A stretch of DNA of 64,000 nt from Nitrosopumilus sp. Nsub. Lineage in GTDB: Archaea; Thermoproteota; Nitrososphaeria; Nitrososphaerales; Nitrosopumilaceae. Every line of letters starts with the position of its first letter. The stretch's first letter is position 1. The stretch spans positions 124,001 through 188,000 of the forward strand of contig NZ_LQMW01000017.1 in NCBI RefSeq assembly GCF_001541925.1, in the 5' to 3' direction. The position numbers and the translations under genes were made by a program. This document shows positions 48,350-58,427 of this stretch, piece by piece. Under the pieces are notes generated by a model. That model did not search any database and was not told where the DNA came from. It saw only the letters and a program-made list of their open reading frames with translations.

Positions 48350-49540
48350 TTAATCCTCTGGTCGTTCTCCAGAAGGTGCCATTTTCACCAATTTTGGATC
48401 AAATCGTGCTTGGATGTCTACCAAGTCTTGCTGGTCTTCCATGACTTTGTCAATGTTTTTGTAGACTGTTGGTACTTCATCTAAACCAGCAGATAGAAGA
48501 GTTACTCCTTTGCTTGCTAGGATCTTGTTTGCATCTTCCCAGTTTAGTTCTCTGTGTGCACGTTTTCTCGACATTACTCTCCCAGCACCGTGAGCAGCAG
48601 AGTTAAGTGATTCAGGTTTTCCCTTTCCTTTAACAACATAAGCAGGTGACGCCATTGATCCTGGAATAATTCCTAAAACATTTTTTCCGGCAGGTGTTGC
48701 ACCTTTTCTATGGACGATAAGTTCCTCACCATGATGTGTTTCTTTCCATGCAAAGTTGTGATGGTTTTCAATATCAAGTAAAACGTCAGTTCCCAAATAG
48801 TTTGTGACATGTTTATGGATACAAGCATGATTTGCTGCAGCATATTTTCCCATTAGTTCCATGGCATCCCAGTATTCTTCTCCATCTTCGGTATCAAGAT
48901 CAAGCCATGCTAAGTGTTTCAAACGATCTGGAAGTTCAAAATGCTTTTCCATTGCTAGTTTTGAATAGTGATCAGCAACTGCTGCACCAACACCTCTACT
49001 TCCAGAGTGAGACATGAGTGCCAAATATTTTCCTGGGGCTATCCCAAGATTTTTTTCTTTGATTGTAATGGGTCCAAATTCTACGAAATGATTACCTGAT
49101 CCTGATGTTCCTAACTGTGAGTGAGCTTTACCTTTCAATTTTTTTGTGATAGGAGATACATCCCAGTCTTCATCTATGACAGAATGTTCTCGTCGCATTT
49201 TGAATTTTGCCCCTACTCCAAACTTTGTTTCTGTCTCTATTGCTTTAGTTAGCTGTTCCATTCCTTGTTCATTTTCAAGCATTTCATGTGGAAGATCTAA
49301 GACAGATAGTTTTACTCTGCATGCAATATCAACGCCTACAGCATATGGGATTACTGAATTACGAGTTGCTAAAACTCCTCCTATCGGTAAGCCATAGCCA
49401 ATATGGGAATCTGCCATGAGAGCTCCTGAATCAGAAATGGGTAGATCACATGCATTCTTCATCTGTTGTTGTGCTTCTTCCATACCGGTCCCCCATTGCT
49501 TGAATTCTGCGGGTTTATCTCTGAGTGGTTTGTTTTCCAT
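48350..49540 (-). CDS. rtcB: RtcB-type RNA ligase, short form
   Basis: GTP/Mn-dependent ligase joining 2',3'-cyclic phosphate and 5'-OH RNA ends, used in tRNA splicing or RNA repair. All expected residues are present: Asp and Cys in GVDIACRVKL, Asn-His in GSGNHFVEF, His in SHSGSRGVG and IENHHNFAW, and the guanylated His in HGAGRVMSR. At 396 aa it is shorter than the usual archaeal enzyme (about 480 aa) and resembles a bacterial group. The codons are visibly GC-richer than in the neighbours, which suggests transfer or high expression. Confidence 0.85.
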   Translation of the reverse strand: MENKPLRDKPAEFKQWGTGMEEAQQQMKNACDLPISDSGALMADSHIGYGLPIGGVLATRNSVIPYAVGVDIACRVKLSVLDLPHEMLENEQGMEQLTKAIETETKFGVGAKFKMRREHSVIDEDWDVSPITKKLKGKAHSQLGTSGSGNHFVEFGPITIKEKNLGIAPGKYLALMSHSGSRGVGAAVADHYSKLAMEKHFELPDRLKHLAWLDLDTEDGEEYWDAMELMGKYAAANHACIHKHVTNYLGTDVLLDIENHHNFAWKETHHGEELIVHRKGATPAGKNVLGIIPGSMASPAYVVKGKGKPESLNSAAHGAGRVMSRKRAHRELNWEDANKILASKGVTLLSAGLDEVPTVYKNIDKVMEDQQDLVDIQARFDPKLVKMAPSGERPED

Positions 49541-49666
49541 CTTTCTATTGAAGACTAAACATCACATAGATATTAGACATTTGGCATGTATGAATTTCGT
49601 CAGCACTAGTTTAAACTAGAATTATATCAAAAGTAATTTAAAATTGATCAGATACAATTGTTGTAT

Positions 49667-49819
49667 ATGTTAGATAAAGCAACAATTACTCACAAAGCAA
49701 ATCAACTTCTTGCAGAACTTAGAGCAAATCCAGATTGGGCAATTGATGAGAAAAATTTCAAACAAGGGTATTTGAAAGCATTAGAATGGGTATTATCAGA
49801 TACAGGAATTAAACAATAA
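49667..49819 (+). CDS. Small protein, 50 aa
   Basis: ATG 49667 to TAA 49819; product begins MLDKATITHKANQLLAELRA and is helical and charged, with one Trp pair. A TATA-like TTTAAAAT at about 49637-49644 lies 25 nt upstream of the ATG, supporting a real leaderless gene. No family recognised. It is not near any obvious partner except purB downstream. Confidence 0.6.
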   Translation: MLDKATITHKANQLLAELRANPDWAIDEKNFKQGYLKALEWVLSDTGIKQ

Positions 49820-49928
49820 TCTAGAAAAATACTCATCAAAAGAATTCTCATCAGTAATTAATCACATAATGATCGCAAAAAAGAATGAAAAAACAAGTAG
49901 ATTTATTTTCTAATATGCAATTACCAAA

Positions 49929-51293
49929 ATGTTGGCAATTTTACCTATTGATAATGGTCGTTATGGGACCAAAGAAATGATGAAAATTTTTAGTGAACAA
50001 AAGAAAGTAGATTATCAATTAGAAATAGAAGGTGCTGCAGCGATTTCACAAAGTGAAATAGGAATGATTTCAAAAAAAATAGGTAAAGAGATTCACAAAG
50101 CTGCAATGTCAGGAAAAATTACCGCAAAAAGAATTAAACAATTAGAAGCAAAAAGTGATCATGATACAGCAGCATTAGTAGAATCACTAAGTGAAAAATG
50201 TTCTAAAAATGCAAGACCGTGGATACACTATGGTCTTACAAGTAATGATTTAGTTGATACAAGTAATTCTATGCAGATGAGAGATGCATTACAAATTATT
50301 GAGCCTAAAGTTGCCAAAATGGCATCAATTCTTGCAAAAAAATCTGTCAAATATGCAGAAATTCCAGCAGTAGGAAGAACTCACGGACAACATGCCAGCA
50401 TTATTTCATTTGGATTAAAATTTGCAAATTGGGCTGCAGAAATGGCAAAACATGTAGAAAGAATTGAAGAAATCAAAAAAAGAATTTTAATTTGTAAAAC
50501 ATTAGGAGTTGTTGGAACTGGTTCTTTGATGGGTGCAAAGTCACTTGAAGTACAAAAAAGAGCTGCAAAGAGATTAAAATTATTTCCAGCAGAAGTAACA
50601 ACACAAGTTGTACCAAGAGAAAGATATGCAGAATACGTATTTGAATTAGCATTAATTGGTTCAACATTAGAAAAAATTGCAATAGAAATTAGAAATTTAC
50701 AAAGAACCGAAATTGGGGAAGTAGCTGAACAATTCAAGAAAGGTCAAATGGGAAGCAGTGCAGTTCCTGTTAAAAGAAATCCAATTAAAAGTGAACGAGT
50801 TTCATCATTATCGAAATTAGTAAGAAGTCAGGTGGCATTATCTTTTGAAAACATACCATTATGGCATGAACGTGATCTTTCAAACTCAGCTAATGAAAGA
50901 TTTGTAATTCCAACAGTATCAATTCTAGTTGATGAAATGTTAGAAACAATGACTAGAATTGTTTCAAATTTGATGGTAAATGAAAAAAGAATTGTGGAAA
51001 ATCTATACATTACAAAAGGACAAATCTTTGCAGAATTTGTTTTAGAAGCATTAATCAAAAAAGGAATTCCAAGATTTGTGGCATATAGAGACGTACAAAG
51101 AGTTGCATTTGAAGCAAATGATAAAGGAATATTATACAAGGATGCAATTAAAAACGATAAAGTATTTTCCTCAAAATTAACAGATAAAGAAATTGATTCA
51201 ATTTTCTCGCCTGAAAAACACCTTGGTGCATCACCAAAAATCATCAATAACGTAGAAAAATCAGTTCAGAAAACAGTTAGAAGTTTTATCTAG
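49929..51293 (+). CDS. purB: Adenylosuccinate lyase
   Basis: Two-step enzyme of purine synthesis (cleaves SAICAR and adenylosuccinate). The fumarase/aspartase signature is present as GSSAVPVKRNPIKSERV (about residues 276-292), with TSNDLVDTSNSMQMRDAL and RTHGQHASI. 454 aa is normal. Its 3' end overlaps the convergent asparagine-synthetase-like gene by 8 nt. Confidence 0.93.
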   Translation: MLAILPIDNGRYGTKEMMKIFSEQKKVDYQLEIEGAAAISQSEIGMISKKIGKEIHKAAMSGKITAKRIKQLEAKSDHDTAALVESLSEKCSKNARPWIHYGLTSNDLVDTSNSMQMRDALQIIEPKVAKMASILAKKSVKYAEIPAVGRTHGQHASIISFGLKFANWAAEMAKHVERIEEIKKRILICKTLGVVGTGSLMGAKSLEVQKRAAKRLKLFPAEVTTQVVPRERYAEYVFELALIGSTLEKIAIEIRNLQRTEIGEVAEQFKKGQMGSSAVPVKRNPIKSERVSSLSKLVRSQVALSFENIPLWHERDLSNSANERFVIPTVSILVDEMLETMTRIVSNLMVNEKRIVENLYITKGQIFAEFVLEALIKKGIPRFVAYRDVQRVAFEANDKGILYKDAIKNDKVFSSKLTDKEIDSIFSPEKHLGASPKIINNVEKSVQKTVRSFI

Positions 51294-52041
51294 TTTTTAG
51301 CAAAGACTTGTGAATTTTTGAACCATATTGTAATGCTTTTTTTCTTTTATTACAAGAAAGTTCTGGAACATCAACTTCAATAGCTAATTTACGAATAATG
51401 TGTTTTCGATAAAGATCATCAGAACTAAGAATTTTTTCAGTGATAGGAACAGTTTTTGCATATTCAATGAATTTTGGAGACAATAAAGGCTGTAAAATTT
51501 TCACATCAAATTCAGAAGCAATCACATTAACAGCCTTCATCATTTTTAATTCATTATCTAATTTCAAATCCATTACTTCATTGATTTTTGTTTCACCACC
51601 AGCGAATGCTTCTCTATATGCATTATATCCACAAAATAATTCATCAATTCCATTTCCAGTTATCACAGTATCAAGATTCAAACTTCTTGCAAGTTTTGAC
51701 ACATAATAAAACGCAATACAATTTTCATTCCAAGATAAATTATCAGTGTTAATGACTTTATGAATGTCAGTAGTAATTTTAGGAAATGTTTTAGGATCAA
51801 TTTCTAAAATATGATGAGAATAATTTAGAAAATCATTTACTTCTTTGGAAAATACAATATCATGTGATTCAGAAAATCCAATAGTAAGTAAAACTACATC
51901 ATAACCCATATCGGTACAGATTTTTGAAACTAATGTGCTATCAACACCTCCAGAAAAAGCAATACCTATTTTCTTTTGAGGGACCACTTCAGTAATAGAA
52001 TTTTTAATATTTTTCAGTAATATCTGATGAATTGATTCCAT
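51286..52041 (-). CDS. Stand-alone asparagine synthetase-type (AsnB C-terminal) domain
   Basis: 251 aa. The PP-loop is IGIAFSGGVDSTLVSKI (about residues 26-42) and the AsnB motif ITGNGIDELFCGYNAYREAF follows. The N-terminal glutaminase (Ntn) domain of AsnB is missing, so this is an ATP pyrophosphatase domain alone. It may use ammonia, which is at hand in an ammonia oxidizer, or a different acceptor. Substrate uncertain. It overlaps purB by 8 nt at the 3' end. Confidence 0.75.
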   Translation of the reverse strand: MESIHQILLKNIKNSITEVVPQKKIGIAFSGGVDSTLVSKICTDMGYDVVLLTIGFSESHDIVFSKEVNDFLNYSHHILEIDPKTFPKITTDIHKVINTDNLSWNENCIAFYYVSKLARSLNLDTVITGNGIDELFCGYNAYREAFAGGETKINEVMDLKLDNELKMMKAVNVIASEFDVKILQPLLSPKFIEYAKTVPITEKILSSDDLYRKHIIRKLAIEVDVPELSCNKRKKALQYGSKIHKSLLKTR

Positions 52042-52153
52042 TTGACCTCATTTAGTATCAAAATTAATTTTACATATATTTCCATAAACCAAGAAAGACT
52101 GAGGAAAATAGTCATAAACACGACAATAATTAATAATTTCGCTGAAGAAAAAA

Positions 52154-52651
52154 ATGGAACCTGAAGATGTTTTTAAAAAAAGAAATTTATCAAAAGTTGA
52201 TTTTGAATATGAAGAATTAATTGGAAGAAATTTTTCAAATACGAATTTAAAAAATGTTAATCTTAAAAATAGAGATATTCACAATGCGAATTTTAGTGGA
52301 GCTGATTTAACTGGTTCTGATTTAAGTGATACAATATTATTTAATGTAAAATTAAGAGGAGCAAATTTACAAAATACAAATCTAAGTAATGCAAAACTTT
52401 GGGATACAGACATGTATGGTGTTGATCTAACAAATGCGAATATCAGTGGAGCTGATTTATTTAATGCAGATTTAAGAAATGCAGATTTGGTAAACACAAA
52501 TCTAAGTAATGTAAATTTAAGACACACAAATTTTGATGGAGCTACATTTTCATCAATAGATTTCACAAATGCGAATTATGATGAAAAAACATTAGAAACA
52601 ATTTCAAAAGACATTAAATTGATTTTAAAAATGCAAGGAAATCTTTGGTAA
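52154..52651 (+). CDS. Pentapeptide repeat protein
   Basis: 165 aa made mostly of A(D/N)LxN-type pentapeptides (LKNVNLKNRDIHNANFSGAD, LRGANLQNTNLSNAKL) from residue 30 to 145, which fold as a right-handed quadrilateral beta helix. No signal peptide or partner domain. Members include gyrase-protecting proteins, but most have unknown roles. Confidence 0.85.
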   Translation: MEPEDVFKKRNLSKVDFEYEELIGRNFSNTNLKNVNLKNRDIHNANFSGADLTGSDLSDTILFNVKLRGANLQNTNLSNAKLWDTDMYGVDLTNANISGADLFNADLRNADLVNTNLSNVNLRHTNFDGATFSSIDFTNANYDEKTLETISKDIKLILKMQGNLW

Positions 52652-52696
52652 GAGTAATTTATCAATCTTTTAATTTGACAAATTTTCAATAGTATT

Positions 52697-52975
52697 ATGA
52701 TGAAATTATCTGAAACACAAATTACAGAAGAATTAAAAAAATTGGAAGGATGGGAGATTAAAGAAAATAAATTGCATAAAGAGTTTCAGTTTGATAGTTT
52801 CAATCAAGCATTTGGATTTATGACAAGAGCTGCTATGGAAATTGAAAAAATGAATCATCATCCAGAATGGTTCAACGTATACAATAGAATTGCAGTTGAT
52901 TTAACAACTCATGATGCAGGTGGCATTACAAATAACGATGTCAATCTTGCTAGAATTTTAAATTCCTTTTTTTAG
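52697..52975 (+). CDS. phhB: Pterin-4a-carbinolamine dehydratase (PhhB/PCD family)
   Basis: 92 aa. The family motif is [20 protein letters not shown] with HDAGG near the end; the His-His pair and the second His of the active site are present. Dehydrates 4a-hydroxytetrahydropterins; some family members assist molybdopterin assembly. It lies 67 nt upstream of the PTPS/QueD-like gene, so a shared pterin or preQ0 role is possible. Confidence 0.87.
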   Translation: MMKLSETQITEELKKLEGWEIKENKLHKEFQFDSFNQAFGFMTRAAMEIEKMNHHPEWFNVYNRIAVDLTTHDAGGITNNDVNLARILNSFF

Positions 52976-53042
52976 TCATAAAACAATTTTTCAGGCACAT
53001 TGTTACAGAATTTATATTATATCCATAGACAAAAAATTTTAC

Positions 53043-53858
53043 ATGACTACAAACCCTACAATTATCGATTCAGATTTCAAATATATCGATAAAAAAGGAA
53101 ATTTGCTTAAAACAAGAACGGAATTAACAGTTGCTCAAATGCTCACATTTTTAGAAAATGAATATCAATACAATTATGAAATTAGTTTAAAAAATGGAAC
53201 CAAAGTCAAAATTGATTTTAAAACAGAAAAAGGGTTAATCGAAGTTATTGATAATGATGAAGATATTGAAAAATATAAACAAATCAAAGAAGACTTTCCT
53301 GAAGAAAAAATCATGGCAATAGGTCATGCAAAATATACTGCACAGATTAAAGAATTACAAGACATAGTATTTTATGAAAAAACACCTCAAACGGGTTCAA
53401 TATTTTTAGATGATGCATCATTCGCATTTGATTATGCACATATTCTTCCATTAGTTGAAAAATGTTCTATCTTACATGGTCATACATCTTCAGTAATGGT
53501 AGAACTAGTAGGACAAATGAAAAATAATTTATTAGTAGATTTTGGAATAGCAAAAAAAATCATAAAAGAAGTTGTTAATGAATTTGATCATAAATTTTTC
53601 ATTAACAGAAAATATCTAAAAAAAGAAGACGATACACATTATCAAATTAGTTTTGAAGGACCAAAAGGAATGTTTGATTTACAAGTTCCAAAACATACAA
53701 CATACCTACTTGAAGGAGAAGCTACAGTTGAAAATCTCTCAAGTGAAATAATTAAACTATTAGCTCCAAAGATGCCAGAAAACGTAGAAGCAGTAGGAGT
53801 TTACATTTACGAGGGTTACAACAAAGGATCTCACATTATTTCCAATATTAAAAGATAA
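53043..53858 (+). CDS. 6-carboxy/pyruvoyl-tetrahydropterin synthase (QueD/PTPS) fused to nuclease-like N-terminal domain
   Basis: 271 aa in two parts. Residues 121-271 are a COG0720 T-fold synthase: FAFDYAH (His133), CSILHGHTSS (Cys141, His145, His147; the CxxxHGH pattern), LVDFGIAKKIIKEVVNEFDH. The product could be carboxytetrahydropterin for archaeosine or a pterin cofactor. Residues 1-115 are an extra domain: TELTVAQML (Glu27), KIDFK (Asp58) and GLIEVIDND (Glu67) in the E...D...ExV order of a PD-(D/E)XK fold, with the usual Lys replaced. It may be inactive or structural. Domain reading is by eye. ValRS follows 3 nt after the stop. Confidence 0.75.
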   Translation: MTTNPTIIDSDFKYIDKKGNLLKTRTELTVAQMLTFLENEYQYNYEISLKNGTKVKIDFKTEKGLIEVIDNDEDIEKYKQIKEDFPEEKIMAIGHAKYTAQIKELQDIVFYEKTPQTGSIFLDDASFAFDYAHILPLVEKCSILHGHTSSVMVELVGQMKNNLLVDFGIAKKIIKEVVNEFDHKFFINRKYLKKEDDTHYQISFEGPKGMFDLQVPKHTTYLLEGEATVENLSSEIIKLLAPKMPENVEAVGVYIYEGYNKGSHIISNIKR

Positions 53859-53861
53859 AAA

Positions 53862-56180
53862 ATGGAACCTAAAATTTCAGAAAAAGCATGGAATCCAGAA
53901 TTAGAAAAAAATATTCTAAAACAATGGGAAGAGAACAAAGTTTATGATTTCATACCTAAAGAAGATAATTTTACAATAGATACGCCTCCACCATACCCAT
54001 CAGGAAGACCATGGCATATTGGTGCAGCAGCACATTACTCACAAATAGACATGATTGCACGTACGGCAAGAATGGCTGGAAAAAATGTGTATTTTCCAAT
54101 AGGCATTGATAGAAATGGATTACCAGTTGAGATCTATACTGAAAAGAAACACAAGATAAGAATGAGAGAGACAGAACGAGGAGAATTTCTCAATTTGTGT
54201 AGAGATGCTTTAGATGATTTAGAAGCAGAAATGATTCAAATTATGAAAAGTTTAGGAATAAGTGGAGATTTTTCAAATTATTACAGAACAGATTCTGAAG
54301 AATACAGATCATTGACACAATCAACTTTCATTAATTTATGGAAGAAAGGAGAGGTTTACCTTGCAAATAGACCCAATAATTATGATTGGGTTTCGGGTAC
54401 TACCATTGCAGATGCTGAAATAATTTATGATGATTTACAAACAAAGCTTGTTTACATGAAATTCAAGATTAAAGACATCGATAAAGAGATCATTATTGCA
54501 AGTACTAGACCAGAATTGCTTTGTGCATGTAGAACAATTATCGTTAATCCAGAAGATGAAAGGTATTCAGAATTTATTGGTAAAAAAATAATTGTTCCAA
54601 TTACTAATGCAGAAGTAGAATTAACAACACATCATTCAGCAAAACAAGAATTTGGTTCAGGTGCAGTAATGGTTTGTAGTTACGGTGATCAAAATGATGT
54701 AGCATTATTCAGAGAATTACAATTAGAAGAAATAGTTGCTATTGGACTAAATGGAAGAATGACAGATGTGGCCGGTGAATATGCGGGATTAAAACCAAAA
54801 CAAGCAAGAACAAAAATCATAGAAGATTTAGAAAATGGAGGATTTGTTGAAAAAATTGAAGATATTGTTCACAGAACTCCGATTTCAGAAAGAAGTAAAA
54901 CTCCAATAGAAATAATTCCAATGGAAGAATATTACCTTAAACAAAAAGATAAAATTGAAAAAATGAGGAAAGTTGGAAAAGAAATTACTTTTCATCCTAC
55001 AATGCACAAACAAATTTTGATGAATTGGTTAGAATCAATCAATATTGATTGGCCAATCTCAAGAAGAAGATTTTATGGTACAGAAATTCCAATTTGGTAT
55101 TGTAAAAAATGTTCAGAACCACATGTGCCTGAACCTGGAAAATATTATAGACCATGGAATGAAAAATGCCCAATTCCAAATTGTACAAAATGTGATTCTA
55201 GTGAATTTATTGGTGAAGAAAGAACATTTGATACATGGATGGATTCTAGTGTTTCACCATTATTCATAAGTAAATTTAGTAGAGATGATGAATTTTTCAA
55301 AAAAGTTTATCCTGCAACAATTAGACCTCAAGCAAAAGATATTGTGAGAACTTGGTTGTATTACACATTATTGAGATGTGAAGAATTAACTGGAGAAAAA
55401 CCATGGTCAGAAGCTTGGGTGATGGGATATGGATTAGATGAAAAAGGAATGAAAATGAGTAAAAGTAAAGGTAATGCAATAGATCCATTACCAGTTATTG
55501 AAAAACTAGGAGCAGATACTTTTAGATTTTGGAGTGCTAGTGAGATTAATCACGGATATGACTTTAGATGTAATGAACAAAAGATTGATTCAACCAAGAA
55601 ATTTTTAAGCAAATTATGGAACGTATCCAGATTTTTATCAAGTTTTCCAGTTATTGATTCAGGAAATCCAGCAGATTCAGATAAATGGATTTTATCAGAA
55701 TTAGACAAATTAGTAAAAGAGTGTAAAAAGGGATATGAAGAATATAATTTCTTTATTCCAGCAGTTGCAATTAGAGAATTCACATGGAATGTTTTTGCTG
55801 CACATTACATTGAAATGGTTAAAGCAAGAGCATATGGAATTGATTTTTCAGATGATGAAAGAGATGGGGCAATATTTACACTTCACAAAACTTTATCGAC
55901 AATTCTAAAATTATTAGCACCAATTACACCATTCATTACAGAACATCTATGGAAAACATTGTATTCAAATGAAAGTATTCATCAACAAAAACAAGTAGAT
56001 TTTGAAAATATTGAAGAACAATCAGAAATAACTAAAGCAATATCAGAATTCAATTCCAAAGTTTGGAATGAAAAGAAATCTCAAAATTTATCATTAAAAG
56101 ATTCAATCAAGGTGGATATTCCAGAAATTTTGCAGCCATTCAAAAAAGATTTGAGATCAATGCATAATTTGTTAGATTAA
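53862..56180 (+). CDS. valS: Valyl-tRNA synthetase
   Basis: Class I aminoacyl-tRNA synthetase charging tRNA-Val. TPPPYPSGRPWHIGAAAHYS is the HIGH region (HIGA), the editing domain includes ASTRPELLCACRTIIVNPED, the DTWMDSSVSPLF segment is typical of ValRS, and the KMSKS loop is GMKMSKSKGN. 772 aa is shorter than bacterial ValRS (about 880-950), as expected for archaeal forms lacking the long C-terminal coiled coil. Isoleucyl is the main alternative but the ValRS blocks are a better match. Confidence 0.9.
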   Translation: MEPKISEKAWNPELEKNILKQWEENKVYDFIPKEDNFTIDTPPPYPSGRPWHIGAAAHYSQIDMIARTARMAGKNVYFPIGIDRNGLPVEIYTEKKHKIRMRETERGEFLNLCRDALDDLEAEMIQIMKSLGISGDFSNYYRTDSEEYRSLTQSTFINLWKKGEVYLANRPNNYDWVSGTTIADAEIIYDDLQTKLVYMKFKIKDIDKEIIIASTRPELLCACRTIIVNPEDERYSEFIGKKIIVPITNAEVELTTHHSAKQEFGSGAVMVCSYGDQNDVALFRELQLEEIVAIGLNGRMTDVAGEYAGLKPKQARTKIIEDLENGGFVEKIEDIVHRTPISERSKTPIEIIPMEEYYLKQKDKIEKMRKVGKEITFHPTMHKQILMNWLESINIDWPISRRRFYGTEIPIWYCKKCSEPHVPEPGKYYRPWNEKCPIPNCTKCDSSEFIGEERTFDTWMDSSVSPLFISKFSRDDEFFKKVYPATIRPQAKDIVRTWLYYTLLRCEELTGEKPWSEAWVMGYGLDEKGMKMSKSKGNAIDPLPVIEKLGADTFRFWSASEINHGYDFRCNEQKIDSTKKFLSKLWNVSRFLSSFPVIDSGNPADSDKWILSELDKLVKECKKGYEEYNFFIPAVAIREFTWNVFAAHYIEMVKARAYGIDFSDDERDGAIFTLHKTLSTILKLLAPITPFITEHLWKTLYSNESIHQQKQVDFENIEEQSEITKAISEFNSKVWNEKKSQNLSLKDSIKVDIPEILQPFKKDLRSMHNLLD

Positions 56181-56192
56181 ATTTTAAATTAA

Positions 56193-56810
56193 TTAATTTT
56201 TTAAAGTGTTTGTAAGATTTACAAAATATTTGTGCAATGAAATATCACGGGTTAATTCAGGATGAAATGCAACTCCAATGACATTATTTTTTTTAACTGC
56301 AACAATTTTTTCATTGAATTTTGATAAAACTTCAACATCGGATCCTACATCAGAAATTGATGGTGCTCTAATGAAGACACCGTTGAATGAAGGAATTCCA
56401 ATAGAATTTAAAGAAATATCAGATTCAAAAGATTCTCTTTGGCGTCCAAAAGAATTTCGTTCTAGTTTAATATCTAATATATCTAATAGAGGTTGGTCAA
56501 TTTTTCCTACTACTTTGTCTTGTGCATTTTTGGACAACATAATCATTCCTGCACAAATTCCCAATACAGGCATTCCCTGGTCAATTTTTTCTTTTAAGAT
56601 TTTCAAAGTACCATTAGCCACAGATAATCTTCCAATCGTAGTACTTTCACCACCAGGAATAATGAGACCATCTACATTAGAAATTTCATCAGGAGTTCTA
56701 ACACTAGTAACAGTTCCATCAATGCCTAATTCATCAATAGCAGCTTTTACAGCAAGAACATTTTCAAGAATATCACCCTGAATGGATAAAACGCCTAGAT
56801 TAAGACTCAT
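56193..56810 (-). CDS. pdxT: Pyridoxal 5'-phosphate synthase, glutaminase subunit PdxT
   Basis: Supplies ammonia to Pdx[14 protein letters not shown], the nucleophile Cys in [12 protein letters not shown], and the His-Glu pair in [11 protein letters not shown] complete the triad. 205 aa. Its ATG overlaps the pdxS stop by 4 nt (ATGA), so the complex is translated together. Confidence 0.93.
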   Translation of the reverse strand: MSLNLGVLSIQGDILENVLAVKAAIDELGIDGTVTSVRTPDEISNVDGLIIPGGESTTIGRLSVANGTLKILKEKIDQGMPVLGICAGMIMLSKNAQDKVVGKIDQPLLDILDIKLERNSFGRQRESFESDISLNSIGIPSFNGVFIRAPSISDVGSDVEVLSKFNEKIVAVKKNNVIGVAFHPELTRDISLHKYFVNLTNTLKN

Positions 56811-57775
56811 GCTGAACCTCCACGATCTTGCATACGCAAGTCTAATGTCTTAACATCTAATCCAGGAATAGATTGTCTTTCATCAATCATTTTTTGTGCT
56901 TCTTTAACTTTATCAGATTCATTCCAAAATGTTGTAGCTAAAACAATCGCATTTGCTCTTTCTTGTGCATCATCAGCACTAAAAATTCCAGAACCAACAA
57001 AAATACCGTCACATCCTAATGACATCAAATATGCTGCATCAGCTGGTGTTGCAATTCCACCTGCTGCAAAATTCACAACAGGCAATCTTCCAAGTTTTGC
57101 AGTTTGTTCTACAATATCATATGAAACTTTGAATTCTCTTGCCATACGTACTAATTCTTGATTATCACCAGAATCATAAATTGATTTAATTGTTCTTAAT
57201 CCATCATTAACTTTTTTGATATGCGTAATAGCTTCTGCAACATTTCCAGTTCCAGGTTCACCTTTTGTTCTAATCATAGATGCACCTTCCTCAATTCTTC
57301 TCAAAGCTTCAGCCAGAGATCTTGCACCATTAACAACAGGTGTTGTAAGATCCCATTTCCAAATATGACGTAATTCATCAGCAGGAGTTAAAACTTCAGA
57401 TTCATCAATCATATCAACATCAGTTTCTTGTAAAACTAAAGCTTCATTCACGTGTCCAATTCTACATTTTGCCATTACTGGAATAGTAACAGAATCCATA
57501 ATTTCTTCAATAATTTTTATGCTTGCAGTTCGTGCAACGCCACCAGCCTTTCTAACTTCAGATGGAAGTTTATCTAAAACCATTACAGAAACAGCACCAG
57601 CTTCTTGAGCAATTAATGCTTGTTCAACATTTGTAACATCCATAACAACACCATTTTTTTGCATGTGTGCAAAACCTCGTTTTAATGTGCTTGAACCACG
57701 TAATGTATCAACAGAATCTAATTTTTCAGAAATTATTCCTTTAGCATTTACTCTTTCACCAGAGAGTGGTAACAT
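56807..57775 (-). CDS. pdxS: Pyridoxal 5'-phosphate synthase, synthase subunit PdxS
   Basis: Builds PLP from ribose-5-phosphate, glyceraldehyde-3-phosphate and ammonia. [39 protein letters not shown] and [20 protein letters not shown] are diagnostic. 322 aa includes about 25 extra residues before the usual N-terminal block. This DXP-independent PLP pathway is shared by most archaea. Confidence 0.95.
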   Translation of the reverse strand: MLPLSGERVNAKGIISEKLDSVDTLRGSSTLKRGFAHMQKNGVVMDVTNVEQALIAQEAGAVSVMVLDKLPSEVRKAGGVARTASIKIIEEIMDSVTIPVMAKCRIGHVNEALVLQETDVDMIDESEVLTPADELRHIWKWDLTTPVVNGARSLAEALRRIEEGASMIRTKGEPGTGNVAEAITHIKKVNDGLRTIKSIYDSGDNQELVRMAREFKVSYDIVEQTAKLGRLPVVNFAAGGIATPADAAYLMSLGCDGIFVGSGIFSADDAQERANAIVLATTFWNESDKVKEAQKMIDERQSIPGLDVKTLDLRMQDRGGSA

Positions 57776-57805
57776 ACACTAATTTTTGCTACAGGCTATT
57801 TGTAC

Positions 57806-58339
57806 CTATTCACTAAATTCGGACATCACTTTATCCAATTCAGATTCGACCATGGTGATAATAGGTGGAATAAAATCAGGAGTTGCAGAGGATTCAGGCC
57901 AATGGATTTGATTGACACGTCCATTAAGAGTCACTTTGACTGAAGATTTTTGAAAATCAGTAACATTTTGAAAAACTGAAAAAGAATTTGGGTCAATAGA
58001 AATAAAACCAGTTTCTTTAATCAAGGCCTTGATTTTGTTCAAATCTTGTTCATTAATTTTTGATTTTATTGTAGGTTGCGGATATCCTTTTTTAGTAATA
58101 GTATATTTTGTTTCTCCATCATTTTTTATTAAAAGAATTTCAGTTTTTTCAGCACCAGTTCTTTCAGCAATTCCATTAGTAATTTTTTTTAATTGATGTT
58201 TTGTGTATTCAATTTCTACCTTATCAAAGGAATTTGTAGCAGATACAGGAATTTCATTTTTTGTAACTAATGGAACAGCAAGTAAAATTGCAACAATAAC
58301 GGGAATCGCGCCTAATACAAAATATACTGGTTTAACCAT
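57806..58339 (-). CDS. Membrane-anchored hypothetical protein, 177 aa
   Basis: ATG at 58339 preferred over the frame start at 58354. An N-terminal hydrophobic segment (residues 3-22) then an extracytoplasmic alpha/beta domain (KVEIEYTKHQLKKITNGIAE, FQKSSVKVTLNGRVNQIHWP). Lies between pdxS and tRNA-Trp. No recognised family. Confidence 0.6.
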   Translation of the reverse strand: MVKPVYFVLGAIPVIVAILLAVPLVTKNEIPVSATNSFDKVEIEYTKHQLKKITNGIAERTGAEKTEILLIKNDGETKYTITKKGYPQPTIKSKINEQDLNKIKALIKETGFISIDPNSFSVFQNVTDFQKSSVKVTLNGRVNQIHWPESSATPDFIPPIITMVESELDKVMSEFSE

Positions 58340-58427
58340 TGTGTCTAACAACACAGATTAGTGATTATTGCAAATAAATCTTGGTTAAAAATAAGTTAAA
58401 ATTCAAGCAAATTGTTCCGATTCTTGT

